Counted from the stretch's first letter, positions 9,039 through 17,660 are shown. The stretch is DNA of 64,000 nt from Ignavibacteria bacterium (GCA_025612245.1 JAAXKQ010000007.1:147524-211523); one strand, 5' to 3'. Program-made: numbers and translations. Notes: generated by a model from the letters alone, not told the origin.

Positions 9039-10019
9039 TCAGGAATTCTTCCCAATGCGGGACCTGATAGCGTTTACGATCTTCCCGGCGTGAAACCTCG
9101 AGGATTCAATGTTCCACCGGCTTGTATTCATCCCTCCGCACACGCAGCCTGCCAAAAATAAACCCTTCCTGTTCGTCTCGAAGGTCTCTTCATCGTAGAA
9201 AGGCTCCATGAACGGATCTTTGGAAATTTCAACCCCCGCTTTCTCAAGCAGCCCGTAATCGGGCTGGTAGCCTGTCATGGCAAGCACAAAGTCATTCCCT
9301 ATAGAAAACTCCCCCTCGGGCGTGCAAAGGTCCACCTCGGTCTCTCGGATCTCCTTTACAGTCGAGTTAAAGTAAGCCTTAATTGAACCCTCCTTGATCC
9401 GGTTTTCAATGTCAGGCCTCACCCAGTACTTCACACCCGGATCCAGCTCGCCGTTGGCTATAACCATCGTCACGTGCGCCCCGCGCCTGTAGGTCTCGAG
9501 CGCGGCGTCAACGGCAGAGTTCCCGCCTCCTACTATTAGGAGCTTCTGTGCCGAATAAGGATGCGGCTCGTCATAATAATGCTTTACCTTCTGCATCTGC
9601 TCGCCGGGAACGTTCATGAGGTTTGGAATTCCGTAGAAACCAGTGGCAATGACTGCGTTGGCGGCAGCATAAACCCCTTTACTGGTTTTAATGAGGTATC
9701 CTGAATCCAGGCTCTTAATGTCTATAACCCGTTCGTATGTCTTTACGTTCAGCTCCCAGGAGAATGCCACCCTCCTGTAGTATTCAAGTGCCTCGGAGCG
9801 CGTGGGCTTGTATCCGTGTGAGATAAAGGGAACTTCCCCGATTTCCAGGCGCTCACTGGTGGAGAAGAAAGTCATGTTTACGGGATAATGATAAAGTGAA
9901 TTTACAAGGCACCCGGCCTCTATGATCAGGTAACTTAATCCGCTCTTAACTGCTTCAATTCCGCATGCCATCCCTATGGGACCCGCGCCTATTATAATTA
10001 TATCAAATTTCTGGGGCAT
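9039..10019 (-). CDS. ypdA: YpdA-family bacillithiol disulfide reductase-like flavoprotein
   Basis: Two-dinucleotide-binding flavoprotein of 326 residues. The N-terminal FAD motif is GAGPIG (11-16). The central NADPH motif is IVGGGNSAVD, near residue 162, and the C-terminal part has LAMTGYQPDYGLL and LFLAGCVCGG. The segment NSLYHYPVNMTFFSTSERLEIG is highly characteristic of YpdA (Bdr), which reduces oxidised bacillithiol in low-molecular-weight thiol metabolism. There is no thioredoxin-reductase CxxC pair, as expected for YpdA. It is a single gene. Assignment to the family is firm; use of bacillithiol in this organism is inferred from the family. Confidence 0.85.
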   Translation of the reverse strand: MPQKFDIIIIGAGPIGMACGIEAVKSGLSYLIIEAGCLVNSLYHYPVNMTFFSTSERLEIGEVPFISHGYKPTRSEALEYYRRVAFSWELNVKTYERVIDIKSLDSGYLIKTSKGVYAAANAVIATGFYGIPNLMNVPGEQMQKVKHYYDEPHPYSAQKLLIVGGGNSAVDAALETYRRGAHVTMVIANGELDPGVKYWVRPDIENRIKEGSIKAYFNSTVKEIRETEVDLCTPEGEFSIGNDFVLAMTGYQPDYGLLEKAGVEISKDPFMEPFYDEETFETNRKGLFLAGCVCGGMNTSRWNIESSRFHAGKIVNAIRSRIGKNS

Positions 10020-10242
10020 AGAATTCCTTGATTAAATTGGCCATGTTTTACTGACGGTCTGTCTATTCATTATACAAAAAAATACAAAAGGGACCAAAAG
10101 TAACTGAAATTTTTGCCTTCCGTGTGGGCGCTAAACCCCAAAAAGCCCGGAAGCCCCGCTCACTGCCGCGCCCATTTTCCGGATTTTACCATTGACGATT
10201 TGGAAAAATATCCCTAATTATGTCCTATAGAAAGGAGCGGCG

Positions 10243-10755
10243 ATGAATACTTTTACATATCCATTGATTCCAAGACTGATTTACCGTTATGCAAACATTC
10301 CGGTGACGTTTGTTCTGCTGATGTATTTTTTCATTTCCGTTATGGCTTTGAGAATCAGCTCGTTTAGTATCATTCCTGCTTTTATCAATGTTCTGTTGAT
10401 TTATTTCGTGAACCGTTACTATTTCAGGCTCTATAAGCTCTTCCCTTACAAAATTGAGGTCGATGAACAGAAAATGATCTGTTCGGACTTTCCTTTCAGC
10501 AGGAAGATAATTCAGATCAACTTTGAGGACATAGAAAGAATAACGGGCAGCATATTTAACGAATTCAAAAATAAGCCCATTCATGTTTATGACGGCAAAC
10601 AGAATGTTACAATTGCTTTTTCTCTGCATCTTGGAAGGATCAATGACCTGCTGACGATTATTCTGAGTAAGATCAGAAAAGAAAAAAGCGACGAATTGCT
10701 TTTTAAGCTGAGGCAGCATAACATCGGAATGAAAAACGAGGGGAGTAATCCATAA
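10243..10755 (+). CDS. Small membrane protein, two helices plus PH-like cytoplasmic domain (unknown)
   Basis: This 170-residue protein has two membrane helices (about residues 16-36 and 38-58), followed by a soluble region with alternating short strands (KIEVDEQKMICS, KIIQINFEDIERITGS, KPIHVYDGKQNVTIAF) and a C-terminal helix. This layout resembles bacterial PH-domain (bPH/YdbT-like) membrane proteins, but I cannot name a family. AGGAG lies 6 bases before the ATG, and a terminator follows directly, so it is a real monocistronic gene. The long minus-strand reading frame on the opposite strand has no ribosome-binding site and is a shadow. Confidence 0.65.
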   Translation: MNTFTYPLIPRLIYRYANIPVTFVLLMYFFISVMALRISSFSIIPAFINVLLIYFVNRYYFRLYKLFPYKIEVDEQKMICSDFPFSRKIIQINFEDIERITGSIFNEFKNKPIHVYDGKQNVTIAFSLHLGRINDLLTIILSKIRKEKSDELLFKLRQHNIGMKNEGSNP

Positions 10756-10800
10756 AAAATGCCCTGAAGACCATAAAATCTCCAGGGCTTCTGCTAAAAA
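10755..10800 (+). terminator. Terminator after the PH-like membrane protein gene
   Basis: GCCCTG (10761-10766) pairs with CAGGGC (10783-10788), extended by AGA/TCT after one mismatch. An A run precedes the stem, so it could work for the minus strand too. On the plus strand the tail is poor in T, so efficiency is uncertain. Confidence 0.5.
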
Positions 10801-10887
10801 CAACAACTGCTTCAGCCTGAAATTGGGCATCCCTTAATAGCTATTTCTCTTCCCCCCGTAACTCTTACGGTATTTATAACAAAAACG

Positions 10888-12591
10888 TCATTCCACGAAC
10901 TGTTTCGCGTAATACTTTGCCGTAAGCTTCTCTCCCGTTGCTTTTTCAATCATGTCGTTCCAGTAGTATTTTCTTCCCGGCTCAAAGACGTTTTTTACCA
11001 GGTAGCTTCCTACTTCTTTCCTCCCTGAGAAGCTCTGGCCCTTGGGGTCGGAAGCCTTCAGCACCTTTTCCGTTATGTGGTAATAAAGCTGAGATGCAAG
11101 GAGCTCACCCAGCATGTAGTTGTGGTAATAGCAGGGATAGCTCGAAATATGTATCTTCGAGGCCCAGTCGGGTTCATTTCTGCCCTCGGGCCTTTTAAGT
11201 CCCTGGTACTTTTCAACCAGATCCCACCAGAGCTTGTTTAAGTCCTGATCCGGGTTTTCATACATGCTCTTCTCAAAACGGTATACTACCTGTACCCAGC
11301 GGCTGAAGACCAGCTGCTCAAGCCTGAGCGACTTGAAGCCTGCATCGCCTATTTTTGCTTTCTCTTCGTCTGAAATGCCTAGAACGTCCTGCATCCATGC
11401 CGGGTTTGAGGCAAAGCGTCCGAAGAGCATTGCAACGGCCTCTGTCGTAAAAGTATGGGCCGGCTCCCTGAGCTGCCAGGGCAGATTGCGGTCTGCAAAT
11501 TTGTCATATACGGCGTGACCGAATTCGTGCAGCGAGGTGTTCATCCAGTTGTAGTTTGGCTTTACGTTCATTACAACCCTTACGTCGCCCTCACGGTCTA
11601 TGCTCGTGCAGTAGGCGTGCTGATACTTGCCTTCTTTTTCGTATAAGTCGCTCTTTTCTGCCAGGTCCGACATTGGAAGCCCTATGCCGCTGTAGTAAGC
11701 TTTCGTAAGCTCAACAATGTCCTTCCCCTTATAATAGGCGTCCAGGTCCACTTCATAGATCTTCGGCGCCTCCTGGAAAAACCTGTTCTGGTAGTGCCAT
11801 GGCATGAGTTCTTTGGGACTAATGCCGTACCTTTTTGCCAGCGCGGCATCCATTTCACCCTTCAGCTTCACAAAAGCTTCGCGCGTGAGGTCGTCCAGTT
11901 CATCAAAAAGTTTCTCAATTTCCTGCGGGTCCTGCTCGCTTAATTTAAGGCTCATTTCATGGTAATTCTTAAAGCCCAGCTGCCTGGCAGATTCATTCCT
12001 CATTTTGGCCAGCCTTACGACGTCTGAGGCAACAACCTTGCCGATTGCCTTATGGCCCAGCCATGCGGCTTTAAGCTCCCTTGAATCCCTGGAGTTCTTC
12101 AGTATCTCCTCAACTTCGTTGTCGGTAAGCTTCTTTCCGTTTACCTCGGCCCGGAAGGTGGAGAATTTGTTCTCAATGTCAGTCCTCAGCTTAATGATCT
12201 CTTCAAGCCTCTTCTCATCTACCTGGTTTTCCAGGTAAGCGTTATAGAGCGTCTCAAGCTCACGCTTGAGCGTCGGATCGCTAATAAGCCCCGACTCCCT
12301 GAAGTGCTTCAGCTTTTCAAAATCCTCTTTGCTGGAGTAGATCTTGCTCCTTTTGATCTCAAGCTCGGCGGACCTGTCGTAGTCTTCCTTTTTACCCGAA
12401 ATCGTGGCGTTGAAATAAGCAAGGTCTGCATCCCTGGAAAGGGGAATAACCTTTGATTCGTAATCCTTGACGAATTGTGCAAAATCTTTTTCCATCTTTT
12501 CCTTATTTATACTCGCGCAGTTAAATAAAGTTATGGAAAACAGGAGAATAAAAAAAGCATTAAAGGCGGGATGGAACATTTTCCTGGACAT
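10888..12591 (-). CDS. M2-like (ACE-family) zinc metallopeptidase lipoprotein
   Basis: Zinc peptidase of 567 residues with a lipoprotein signal peptide: a hydrophobic stretch, then LFNC with Cys25 as the lipidated residue. The catalytic motif HEFGH is at 355-359, and a third ligand glutamate, probably E384, is in 'FTTEAVAMLFGRF'. Helix-rich sequence around it is typical of the gluzincin M2/M3 fold, and the 'MNTSLHEFGHAVYDKF...LREPAHTFTTEA' region resembles bacterial M2 peptidyl-dipeptidases. It would cleave dipeptides from peptide C-termini outside the cytoplasm, anchored to a membrane. M3 is the main alternative. ATG 12591 follows GGGTGA by 3 bases; the ATG at 12579 is an alternative start. 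Confidence 0.75.
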   Translation of the reverse strand: MSRKMFHPAFNAFFILLFSITLFNCASINKEKMEKDFAQFVKDYESKVIPLSRDADLAYFNATISGKKEDYDRSAELEIKRSKIYSSKEDFEKLKHFRESGLISDPTLKRELETLYNAYLENQVDEKRLEEIIKLRTDIENKFSTFRAEVNGKKLTDNEVEEILKNSRDSRELKAAWLGHKAIGKVVASDVVRLAKMRNESARQLGFKNYHEMSLKLSEQDPQEIEKLFDELDDLTREAFVKLKGEMDAALAKRYGISPKELMPWHYQNRFFQEAPKIYEVDLDAYYKGKDIVELTKAYYSGIGLPMSDLAEKSDLYEKEGKYQHAYCTSIDREGDVRVVMNVKPNYNWMNTSLHEFGHAVYDKFADRNLPWQLREPAHTFTTEAVAMLFGRFASNPAWMQDVLGISDEEKAKIGDAGFKSLRLEQLVFSRWVQVVYRFEKSMYENPDQDLNKLWWDLVEKYQGLKRPEGRNEPDWASKIHISSYPCYYHNYMLGELLASQLYYHITEKVLKASDPKGQSFSGRKEVGSYLVKNVFEPGRKYYWNDMIEKATGEKLTAKYYAKQFVE

Positions 12592-12786
12592 TTGTCACCC
12601 TCAGGTTTGTTTTATAAAAAGTACTGACCTAAAGTTAACTGTTTTGCCCTGTTTGTTCAAGGCCCGGGGGATGAATGGAGCCAGGAACGAATAAGCGGAC
12701 TAAAAAGCTGAGGGGCAGAAGATATTCTGCGTCCCTTTTCCCCCTCTCACACACACAAAAAAAACTGCCGCCTGAAAAATCCTGCC

Positions 12787-13152
12787 TTAAAAATTCAGAA
12801 GGTCATCCCTGAAAAGTAGAAGGATTGCAGCCTGCGGCACAATGAGATACTTTTCCTTTTCAACTTCTATTTCAATTGCTTCCTTTCGCAAAAATACCGC
12901 CAGGTCGCCTTCCTTTGCCTGCAGGGGAATGTATTTTGCAGAAGCCCTGGACTCCTTCCACGGCTCTTCGTCATCTACCGGGGCGGCAACGGGGTATCCG
13001 GGACCCGCCTTGATTACATATCCGCTCTGAACTTTTTCCTTTTCCAGCACTCCTGCCGGAAGGTATAATCCGCTTGTGGTCTTCTCCAGGTTTTCTTCCG
13101 GCTTTATGAGTACCCTGTCGCCAACAACTATTATCTTCTGTAGATCGATCAA
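12787..13152 (-). CDS. GroES-like co-chaperonin family protein
   Basis: Small beta-rich protein with the Cpn10 fold: IIVVGDRVLIKPE near the start, TTSGLYLPAG as the 'mobile loop' region, GYVIKAGPG, then an insertion, and the C-terminal KYLIVPQAAILLLF. The insertion (about residues 50-75 of the 121) and the absence of an adjacent groEL mark it as a GroES paralogue of the type seen in Bacteroidota, rather than the main co-chaperonin. I prefer the TTG start at 13152, which has GAGGA 9 bases upstream, over the in-frame ATG at 13182, which has no visible ribosome-binding site and would add ten unrelated residues. Confidence 0.75.
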   Translation of the reverse strand: MIDLQKIIVVGDRVLIKPEENLEKTTSGLYLPAGVLEKEKVQSGYVIKAGPGYPVAAPVDDEEPWKESRASAKYIPLQAKEGDLAVFLRKEAIEIEVEKEKYLIVPQAAILLLFRDDLLNF

Positions 13153-13247
13153 CTTAAAAATTCCTCGGTTTTTACAGTACAAAAATATCCAGAAATATCA
13201 TTCATTGCTACATAATAAAGCAGTAAGTGCGGCAATTGTCCCTGCTT

Positions 13248-14201
13248 TTACCCTACAATGAGGCTTTTCTCCCTCGTCAATAGCTCCTCCGGTAAACACT
13301 TTAATATCTCTTCTTCAAGGGCATTTATTATGGGCCTCTTCAGGTATGCTCTCAGGTATACAAGGCTGATTTCACGCTTCGGCACGGGACTGCTGAATTC
13401 GCGCATGTACATTTTCTTTTTGACCTTGTCAATATCCCTTGCCGCAAGATAGGGCAGAAGCGTCATGCCGAAATTCTTCTCCACCAGCTTCTTCAGCGTG
13501 TCCAGGTTGCCTCCCTCAAACCTCAATAGGTTTGCCGACACTGCCGCCTTGTGGTCGCGGCTTTTCTCGTCCTTGCAGAGCTGTAGCGCGTGCCCCCTGA
13601 AACAGTGCCCTTCCTTAAGAAGCAGCATGTCGTGCGCCGAAAGATCCTGCGGCGTAATTTTCTTTTTCGAAAACAGCCTGTGATCTCTGGAAACGTAAGC
13701 CACAAAAGGCTCGTAGAAAAGGGGCTTTTCAATCAGGTCGTTCTGGTGCAGCGGAGTCGCCATAAGGCCCAGGTCAATTTCCTCTTTCCTTAATTTCTCC
13801 AGTATCTGGTCGGTCTGTATTTCGTCAATGATCATGTCAACCTTGGGATAGCTCTTCAGAAATGAGTCCAGAAAAAGCGGCAGCAGGTAGGGCGCTACCG
13901 TCGGTATTACGCCCAGGCGCAGCGTGCCTGAAACCTCGCTCGACTCGAATTCAATTATGTCCTGTATGCGCGCTGCCTCCTGGAGAATTTTTCTCGCCTG
14001 CTCAATTACAGACCGCCCTATGTCCGTCGGCGCTACGGGCTGCTTGCTGCGGTCGAATATTAAAATCCCAAGCTCGTCTTCGAGCTTTTGTATCTGCATG
14101 CTCAAAGTGGGCTGCGTTACAAAGCAGTGCTTTGCTGCAGTTGCAAAGTGCCGGTAATTGTCTACGGCAACTATATACGATAGCTGAATTAAAGATACCA
14201 T
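13248..14201 (-). CDS. oxyR: OxyR peroxide-sensing LysR-type regulator
   Basis: LysR-family activator of 317 residues. The N-terminal winged helix-turn-helix (residues 1-60, with HFATAAKHCFVTQPTLSMQIQKLE) is followed by the substrate-binding-like domain. The redox cysteines are C200 and C209 in 'KEGHCFRGHALQLC', separated exactly as C199/C208 of Escherichia coli OxyR, so H2O2 should form the intramolecular disulfide that activates it. The gene is divergent from ahpC, with 243 bp between starts, and that interval holds a near-consensus OxyR site. This makes direct control of ahpC, and probably autoregulation, very likely. Confidence 0.92.
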   Translation of the reverse strand: MVSLIQLSYIVAVDNYRHFATAAKHCFVTQPTLSMQIQKLEDELGILIFDRSKQPVAPTDIGRSVIEQARKILQEAARIQDIIEFESSEVSGTLRLGVIPTVAPYLLPLFLDSFLKSYPKVDMIIDEIQTDQILEKLRKEEIDLGLMATPLHQNDLIEKPLFYEPFVAYVSRDHRLFSKKKITPQDLSAHDMLLLKEGHCFRGHALQLCKDEKSRDHKAAVSANLLRFEGGNLDTLKKLVEKNFGMTLLPYLAARDIDKVKKKMYMREFSSPVPKREISLVYLRAYLKRPIINALEEEILKCLPEELLTREKSLIVG

Positions 14202-14299
14202 AACGTTTAATCTTTATTTAAAATATTAAATCTTAGCCGCTTTCTTTTAACTTAAAAAAAGACACGTGCAATTAGAAGAAAATAAGGCCAAATTTGCTA

Positions 14300-14335
14300 A
14301 TAGATATAATCTATACGATTATAAATATAATCAAT
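14300..14335 (+). promoter_or_regulatory. OxyR tandem binding site upstream of ahpC
   Basis: Positions 14300-14314 match the OxyR half-site consensus ATAGntnnnanCTAT at every defined base. A second copy at 14321-14335 repeats the same central bases and differs from the first by two (ATAA for ATAG, CAAT for CTAT). The two centres are 21 bp apart, against 22 bp in the enterobacterial consensus. The site ends on the base before the -35 hexamer of the ahpC promoter, the position expected for an activator contacting RNA polymerase. Confidence 0.78.
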
Positions 14336-14364
14336 TTGATTTATCAGTGCCAGGGCAATATATT
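14336..14364 (+). promoter_or_regulatory. sigma70-type promoter of ahpC
   Basis: TTGATT (14336-14341), a 17-bp spacer and TATATT (14359-14364) form a good -35/-10 pair. Transcription would begin near 14371, leaving a 5' leader of about 75 bases before the ahpC ATG, which is preceded by GGAGG. The direct abutment to the OxyR site supports the call. Confidence 0.6.
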
Positions 14365-14444
14365 GGTACCATAAGATTAAAATAAATGATTAAGAAATTT
14401 ACAGCTAAAACAAATTTGTCACTAAAATTCAAAATGGAGGAAAA

Positions 14445-14987
14445 ATGTTAACAGTTGGTGCAAAATTCCCGGAATTCAAAAAGAAAAGCGTCGTCTCAAT
14501 TGAAAACGGAAAAGAATTTCAGGAAGTCACTTCCGAAGACCACAAAAATCAAAACAAGTGGATGGTAATGTTCTGGTACCCGAAGGATTTTACATTTGTA
14601 TGCCCGACTGAGATTGCCGAGTTTAACAAGAATTATGAGGAGTTCCGTGACAGGGATGCGCTTCTTGTAGGCGCTTCCACAGATTCAGAGTATGTACACC
14701 TGGCCTGGAGAAAACATCACGACGACTTAAGCGACCTTAAATTCCCGCTCCTGGCAGACACTTCCAAGTCACTTGCTGAAGAGCTTGGAATCCTTGAGGC
14801 CAACGAAAAAATCGCCTACAGAGCTACCTTTATCGTCGACCCCGAGGGAGTTATCAGGTTCGTATCGGTTAACGACTTAAACGTGGGACGCAACGTGAAG
14901 GAAGTCTTAAGAGTCCTCGATGCCCTTCAGACAGACGAGCTCTGCCCGTGCAACTGGCAGAAAGGCCAGGAAACACTTAAAGGATAA
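14445..14987 (+). CDS. ahpC: Peroxiredoxin AhpC (actinobacterial-like, CPC C-terminus)
   Basis: Typical 2-Cys peroxiredoxin of 180 residues that reduces H2O2 and organic hydroperoxides. The peroxidatic cysteine is C53 in FVCPTE. Near the C-terminus 'DELCPCNWQKG' holds C167 and C169, an arrangement like that of mycobacterial AhpC, where two C-terminal cysteines serve resolution and exchange with AhpD. The shortened tail also fits that type. Translation starts at an ATG preceded by GGAGG. The gene is controlled by the divergent OxyR through the site at 14300-14335, and ahpD follows, so both partners are encoded together. Confidence 0.93.
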   Translation: MLTVGAKFPEFKKKSVVSIENGKEFQEVTSEDHKNQNKWMVMFWYPKDFTFVCPTEIAEFNKNYEEFRDRDALLVGASTDSEYVHLAWRKHHDDLSDLKFPLLADTSKSLAEELGILEANEKIAYRATFIVDPEGVIRFVSVNDLNVGRNVKEVLRVLDALQTDELCPCNWQKGQETLKG

Positions 14988-15006
14988 TTGAAGCAATTAA
15001 AGAATA

Positions 15007-15060
15007 AAAGGGCGGCGGCTCTTTTGAAGAAAAAGCCGCCCCTTTATTCCTAAATCTTTT
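15007..15060 (+). terminator. Terminator between ahpC and ahpD
   Basis: GGGCGGC (15010-15016) pairs with GCCGCCC (15035-15041), flanked by AAA and TTT that extend the stem across one bulged C, and followed by T-rich sequence. It lies between two genes expected to act together, so it should lower the amount of ahpD message relative to ahpC rather than separate them fully. Confidence 0.65.
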
Positions 15061-15128
15061 TTATAGCGGAAAGGTGCTTCACGAAATAACTTTTCCCGGA
15101 TTTTCAAAATTCAAAAACGGTAAAGAAA

Positions 15129-15713
15129 ATGTCACTACAGGAAACAAAAACAGATCTTCTAAAGGACTTGAAAATTGACGAGGCCAGGAGGTTTAATTCT
15201 CTTGAGGCCATGGTAACCGGCGATACTCGTTATCTGAGGGACCTGAGGATTAACCTGAAAAATACGCTCACCTCGTCGGAGAACATTTCACTAAAGGAGG
15301 CTTACTTGCTGGCACTGGCCGTTGCCTCAAATGAAAAGAACGAAATTCTTGTCTGTTCATTTACAGATTATGCAAAAGAAAACGGGGCAACCGAAGGTGA
15401 AATTGCAGAAATTCACGCCTGTGCCTCAATGCTTTCCATCAACAACGTCCTCTACAGGTTCAGGCATTTTGCAAAGGAGGAAGCATATAACAATATGCCG
15501 GCCGGCATAAAGATGAACGTAATGATGAATCCTGTCTTGGGCAGGGAATTTTTTGAACTCGTAAGCCTGGCCGTCTCGGCCGTAAACGGCTGCGAAACCT
15601 GCGTCAGTTCACACGAGGCCTCGGTAAGGAAACTGGGCACTTCACAGGCCCGTGTCTTTGACGCCATAAGGCTTGCTTCGGTAGTAAGAGGGCTTTCAGT
15701 AGCAGTGCACTAA
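15129..15713 (+). CDS. ahpD: AhpD alkylhydroperoxidase / AhpC reductant
   Basis: Carboxymuconolactone-decarboxylase-fold protein of 194 residues. It carries the AhpD catalytic set: E143, C155 and C158 in 'GCETC', and H162, with the same spacing as E118/C130/C133/H137 of Mycobacterium tuberculosis AhpD. AhpD passes electrons from lipoylated dehydrogenase subunits to AhpC. It lies 141 bp after ahpC, with a terminator hairpin between them, and no strong promoter of its own is obvious. The ribosome-binding site is weak (GGTAAAG). No AhpF flavoprotein gene is next to it, which fits AhpD being the reductant. Confidence 0.92.
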   Translation: MSLQETKTDLLKDLKIDEARRFNSLEAMVTGDTRYLRDLRINLKNTLTSSENISLKEAYLLALAVASNEKNEILVCSFTDYAKENGATEGEIAEIHACASMLSINNVLYRFRHFAKEEAYNNMPAGIKMNVMMNPVLGREFFELVSLAVSAVNGCETCVSSHEASVRKLGTSQARVFDAIRLASVVRGLSVAVH

Positions 15714-15768
15714 AAGGCAGATAGTTTGTAATTTATTTTTTCAATTATAACCTCTGATTGAATAAATC

Positions 15769-15820
15769 ACCGCCGTCTTCTAAGGGTCTTAAAACCCCAC
15801 AAAAGGCGGCGGTTTTTTTT
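15769..15820 (+). terminator. Terminator after ahpD
   Basis: ACCGCCG (15769-15775) pairs with CGGCGGT (15807-15813) and is followed by eight T. The run of T ends at the stop codon of the convergent hydrolase gene. Confidence 0.8.
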
Positions 15821-16721
15821 ACTGCATATCATCTTCATCCAGTGCAAGCGCGCCAAGAAGAAATTCCTCGGCTCTTCTGAAAATATCCTTGTGCGAGGCC
15901 CCTTTTATCACTGCCTGGCGGAATAAGGGCATATTCTTCAGGTATCTTACCGGAATGTTTTTCTCCCATGTGCGGTCCTTTTCTCCTATTACCTGTATAA
16001 CCGGTACTCCGGGGCTTAGACTTTCCTGCAGAAGCGTGTTCTCTTCCAGGAAAACCGACTCTGCCTGAAGAAGTAACGATTTCAGGCGGGATCTTTTCAT
16101 TTCCTTTAATATCCGTATCTGTGCCTTTACGTATGCCGGAGGATATTCTATGTCGTATATAAAATCCAGATCAACACCGCCCGGCGACTCAGCCCTTCCT
16201 AAAAACAGCCTTATGATGAATTTAATTGAAGGAAGAAGCAACCCAAGCCTGTATGGAATACTTAAGGGGCCTTCCTTAAGCGTAAAAATGGGGGAGGATG
16301 CAAGCAGAATTACCTTCTCAACTCTCTTATCCATCGATGCAAGATGTAGGCTTATGAGCCCCCCGTAGGATTGCCCAATAAGCGTTATGCGTTCTTTTAG
16401 TTCCATTGCATCCAAAAGGAGCTTCATGTCCAGGGCCAGTTCGCTTAAGCTCATCTGCCTCGTAAAAGGGGAGCTTTCACCGGAGCCTCGCCTGTCGGGG
16501 AGAATAATTTCACCAAACCCCCCGTTTCTTATGAGCCACATTGCCGGGCGCCTTACAATGGTGTGGTTCCCTGTAACGCCGCCGCCATGAAGAAATAAAG
16601 CCCTGCGCCCGGAGGAATTTCCTTCGCGGTATAAAATTTCCGTTTGAAGCCTGAGGCTCCCGGAAATGATGAAATCCTGAGGCCTGGAGAGAATACCCCT
16701 GTCCGTAATCTTTGAAAGCAT
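15819..16721 (-). CDS. Alpha/beta hydrolase
   Basis: Serine hydrolase of the alpha/beta fold. The oxyanion HGGG lies before 'VTGNH', DRRGSGES forms the usual loop after strand 4, and the nucleophile elbow is GQSYGG. Near the C-terminus 'VIGEKDRTW' and 'GASHKDIF' supply the acid and the histidine. I chose the ATG at 16721 (300 residues), which follows AGGA by 6 bases. A TTG at 16736 also lies in frame but has no such site. The substrate is unknown; proline iminopeptidase-like or esterase activity are the usual options for this sequence type. It converges with ahpD. Confidence 0.78.
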   Translation of the reverse strand: MLSKITDRGILSRPQDFIISGSLRLQTEILYREGNSSGRRALFLHGGGVTGNHTIVRRPAMWLIRNGGFGEIILPDRRGSGESSPFTRQMSLSELALDMKLLLDAMELKERITLIGQSYGGLISLHLASMDKRVEKVILLASSPIFTLKEGPLSIPYRLGLLLPSIKFIIRLFLGRAESPGGVDLDFIYDIEYPPAYVKAQIRILKEMKRSRLKSLLLQAESVFLEENTLLQESLSPGVPVIQVIGEKDRTWEKNIPVRYLKNMPLFRQAVIKGASHKDIFRRAEEFLLGALALDEDDMQ

Positions 16722-16850
16722 AGAGATCCTGCTCAATATAAATCATTAAAAGGCTTCTATAATAAGATTACCTGAAGATAAGAAATTTACAGGAATGCTG
16801 CTGTGACTGTATGAATGCTGATGCTGCAATGACTGGATACATGAACATAA

Positions 16851-16900
16851 AAAAAGGCGGACATATAGAGAGAGAGATTCACGCTTGTGTCCGCCTTTTT
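16851..16900 (-). terminator. Bidirectional terminator after the coiled-coil protein gene
   Basis: AAAAAGGCGGACA (16851-16863) and TGTCCGCCTTTTT (16888-16900) are perfect complements over 13 bases. The stem ends in T runs on both strands. It serves the minus-strand sigma/anti-sigma operon; on the other strand no gene points toward it. Confidence 0.85.
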
Positions 16901-16913
16901 TTATTTTTACTTC

Positions 16914-17579
16914 CTACCACTCCGTAGTTTCATCTTCACCCGTCAGGTCAAGCAGCCTTTTATCTATTATCTTATCCTTGTTTTTTCTTCTCTCTTCAAG
17001 CGTATTCTTCAGCTCCGAAAGCCTGTCCTCAAGTTCCTTGACCTCCTCCTTACGGTTACTTTCCCTCAGCTCAAAAAGCTCGCTTAGCTTGCCCTGAAGC
17101 TCCTGCCTGATCTTTTCTTTTTCCTGCTTGTCGGCTTTCTGGTACTCTAGGCCAAGGGCTTCGGTCTGAACGTCCAGCTCTGTAATTTTTTTCAGGCGCT
17201 CACGGCCTTCCTTACTCTTTCTGCCGAAAAACGGGACCTCAAAATTCCTGAACTGGTTTTCCATCAAAAGCTGCGTGTACTTCATCTTGTCCAGCTTCTT
17301 GATCTTCTCCATCTGCTCTTTCATCTGCGGCCTCATCTCGTCAAGAATTTTTCTTTCCTGCTCCTGCGAAATTTTTATCTCGGGAACATGAATCTCTGGT
17401 ATGTTGATCTCGGGTACCGTTATTTCAGGTATGTCAATGTAAACGTCGCTCGAGTCGGCTTCTTTCTCAACGTGCACTTTCTTTGGCTCTTTTGGGGGCT
17501 TTACCTTCTTCTCCTGTGCAAATAGGCAGGAAGCCGTAAAGATAACGGTTAAAATTAAAACTAATTTGAAATTTTTCAT
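16914..17579 (-). CDS. Secreted coiled-coil protein with PEI repeats (unknown)
   Basis: Exported protein of 221 residues with an N-terminal signal peptide (residues 1-21; TASC at 15-18 could also be a weak lipobox). A basic linker leads into four to five repeats of the pattern I-P-E-I/V (residues 48-70). The rest is a long charged helix, probably coiled coil, with many Glu, Lys and Arg. It is the third gene of an operon with an ECF sigma factor and its anti-sigma factor, which resembles arrangements where a periplasmic helical protein (CpxP/Spy-like) senses envelope stress. I do not recognise the family. GGAG precedes the ATG by 5 bases. Confidence 0.65.
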   Translation of the reverse strand: MKNFKLVLILTVIFTASCLFAQEKKVKPPKEPKKVHVEKEADSSDVYIDIPEITVPEINIPEIHVPEIKISQEQERKILDEMRPQMKEQMEKIKKLDKMKYTQLLMENQFRNFEVPFFGRKSKEGRERLKKITELDVQTEALGLEYQKADKQEKEKIRQELQGKLSELFELRESNRKEEVKELEDRLSELKNTLEERRKNKDKIIDKRLLDLTGEDETTEW

Positions 17580-17660
17580 GTCTACTCCGGTATTAAATAA
17601 GTTAATTCCATTTTGAAAAGGAGCCTTCCATATACAATGCCTTTCCTTTTATTTTTCTCT

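Noticed and set aside
10225..10830. Long minus-strand frame opposite the PH-like membrane protein
   Set aside because: No ribosome-binding site. It runs over the terminator, and the plus-strand gene has the better start, membrane helices and codon pattern.
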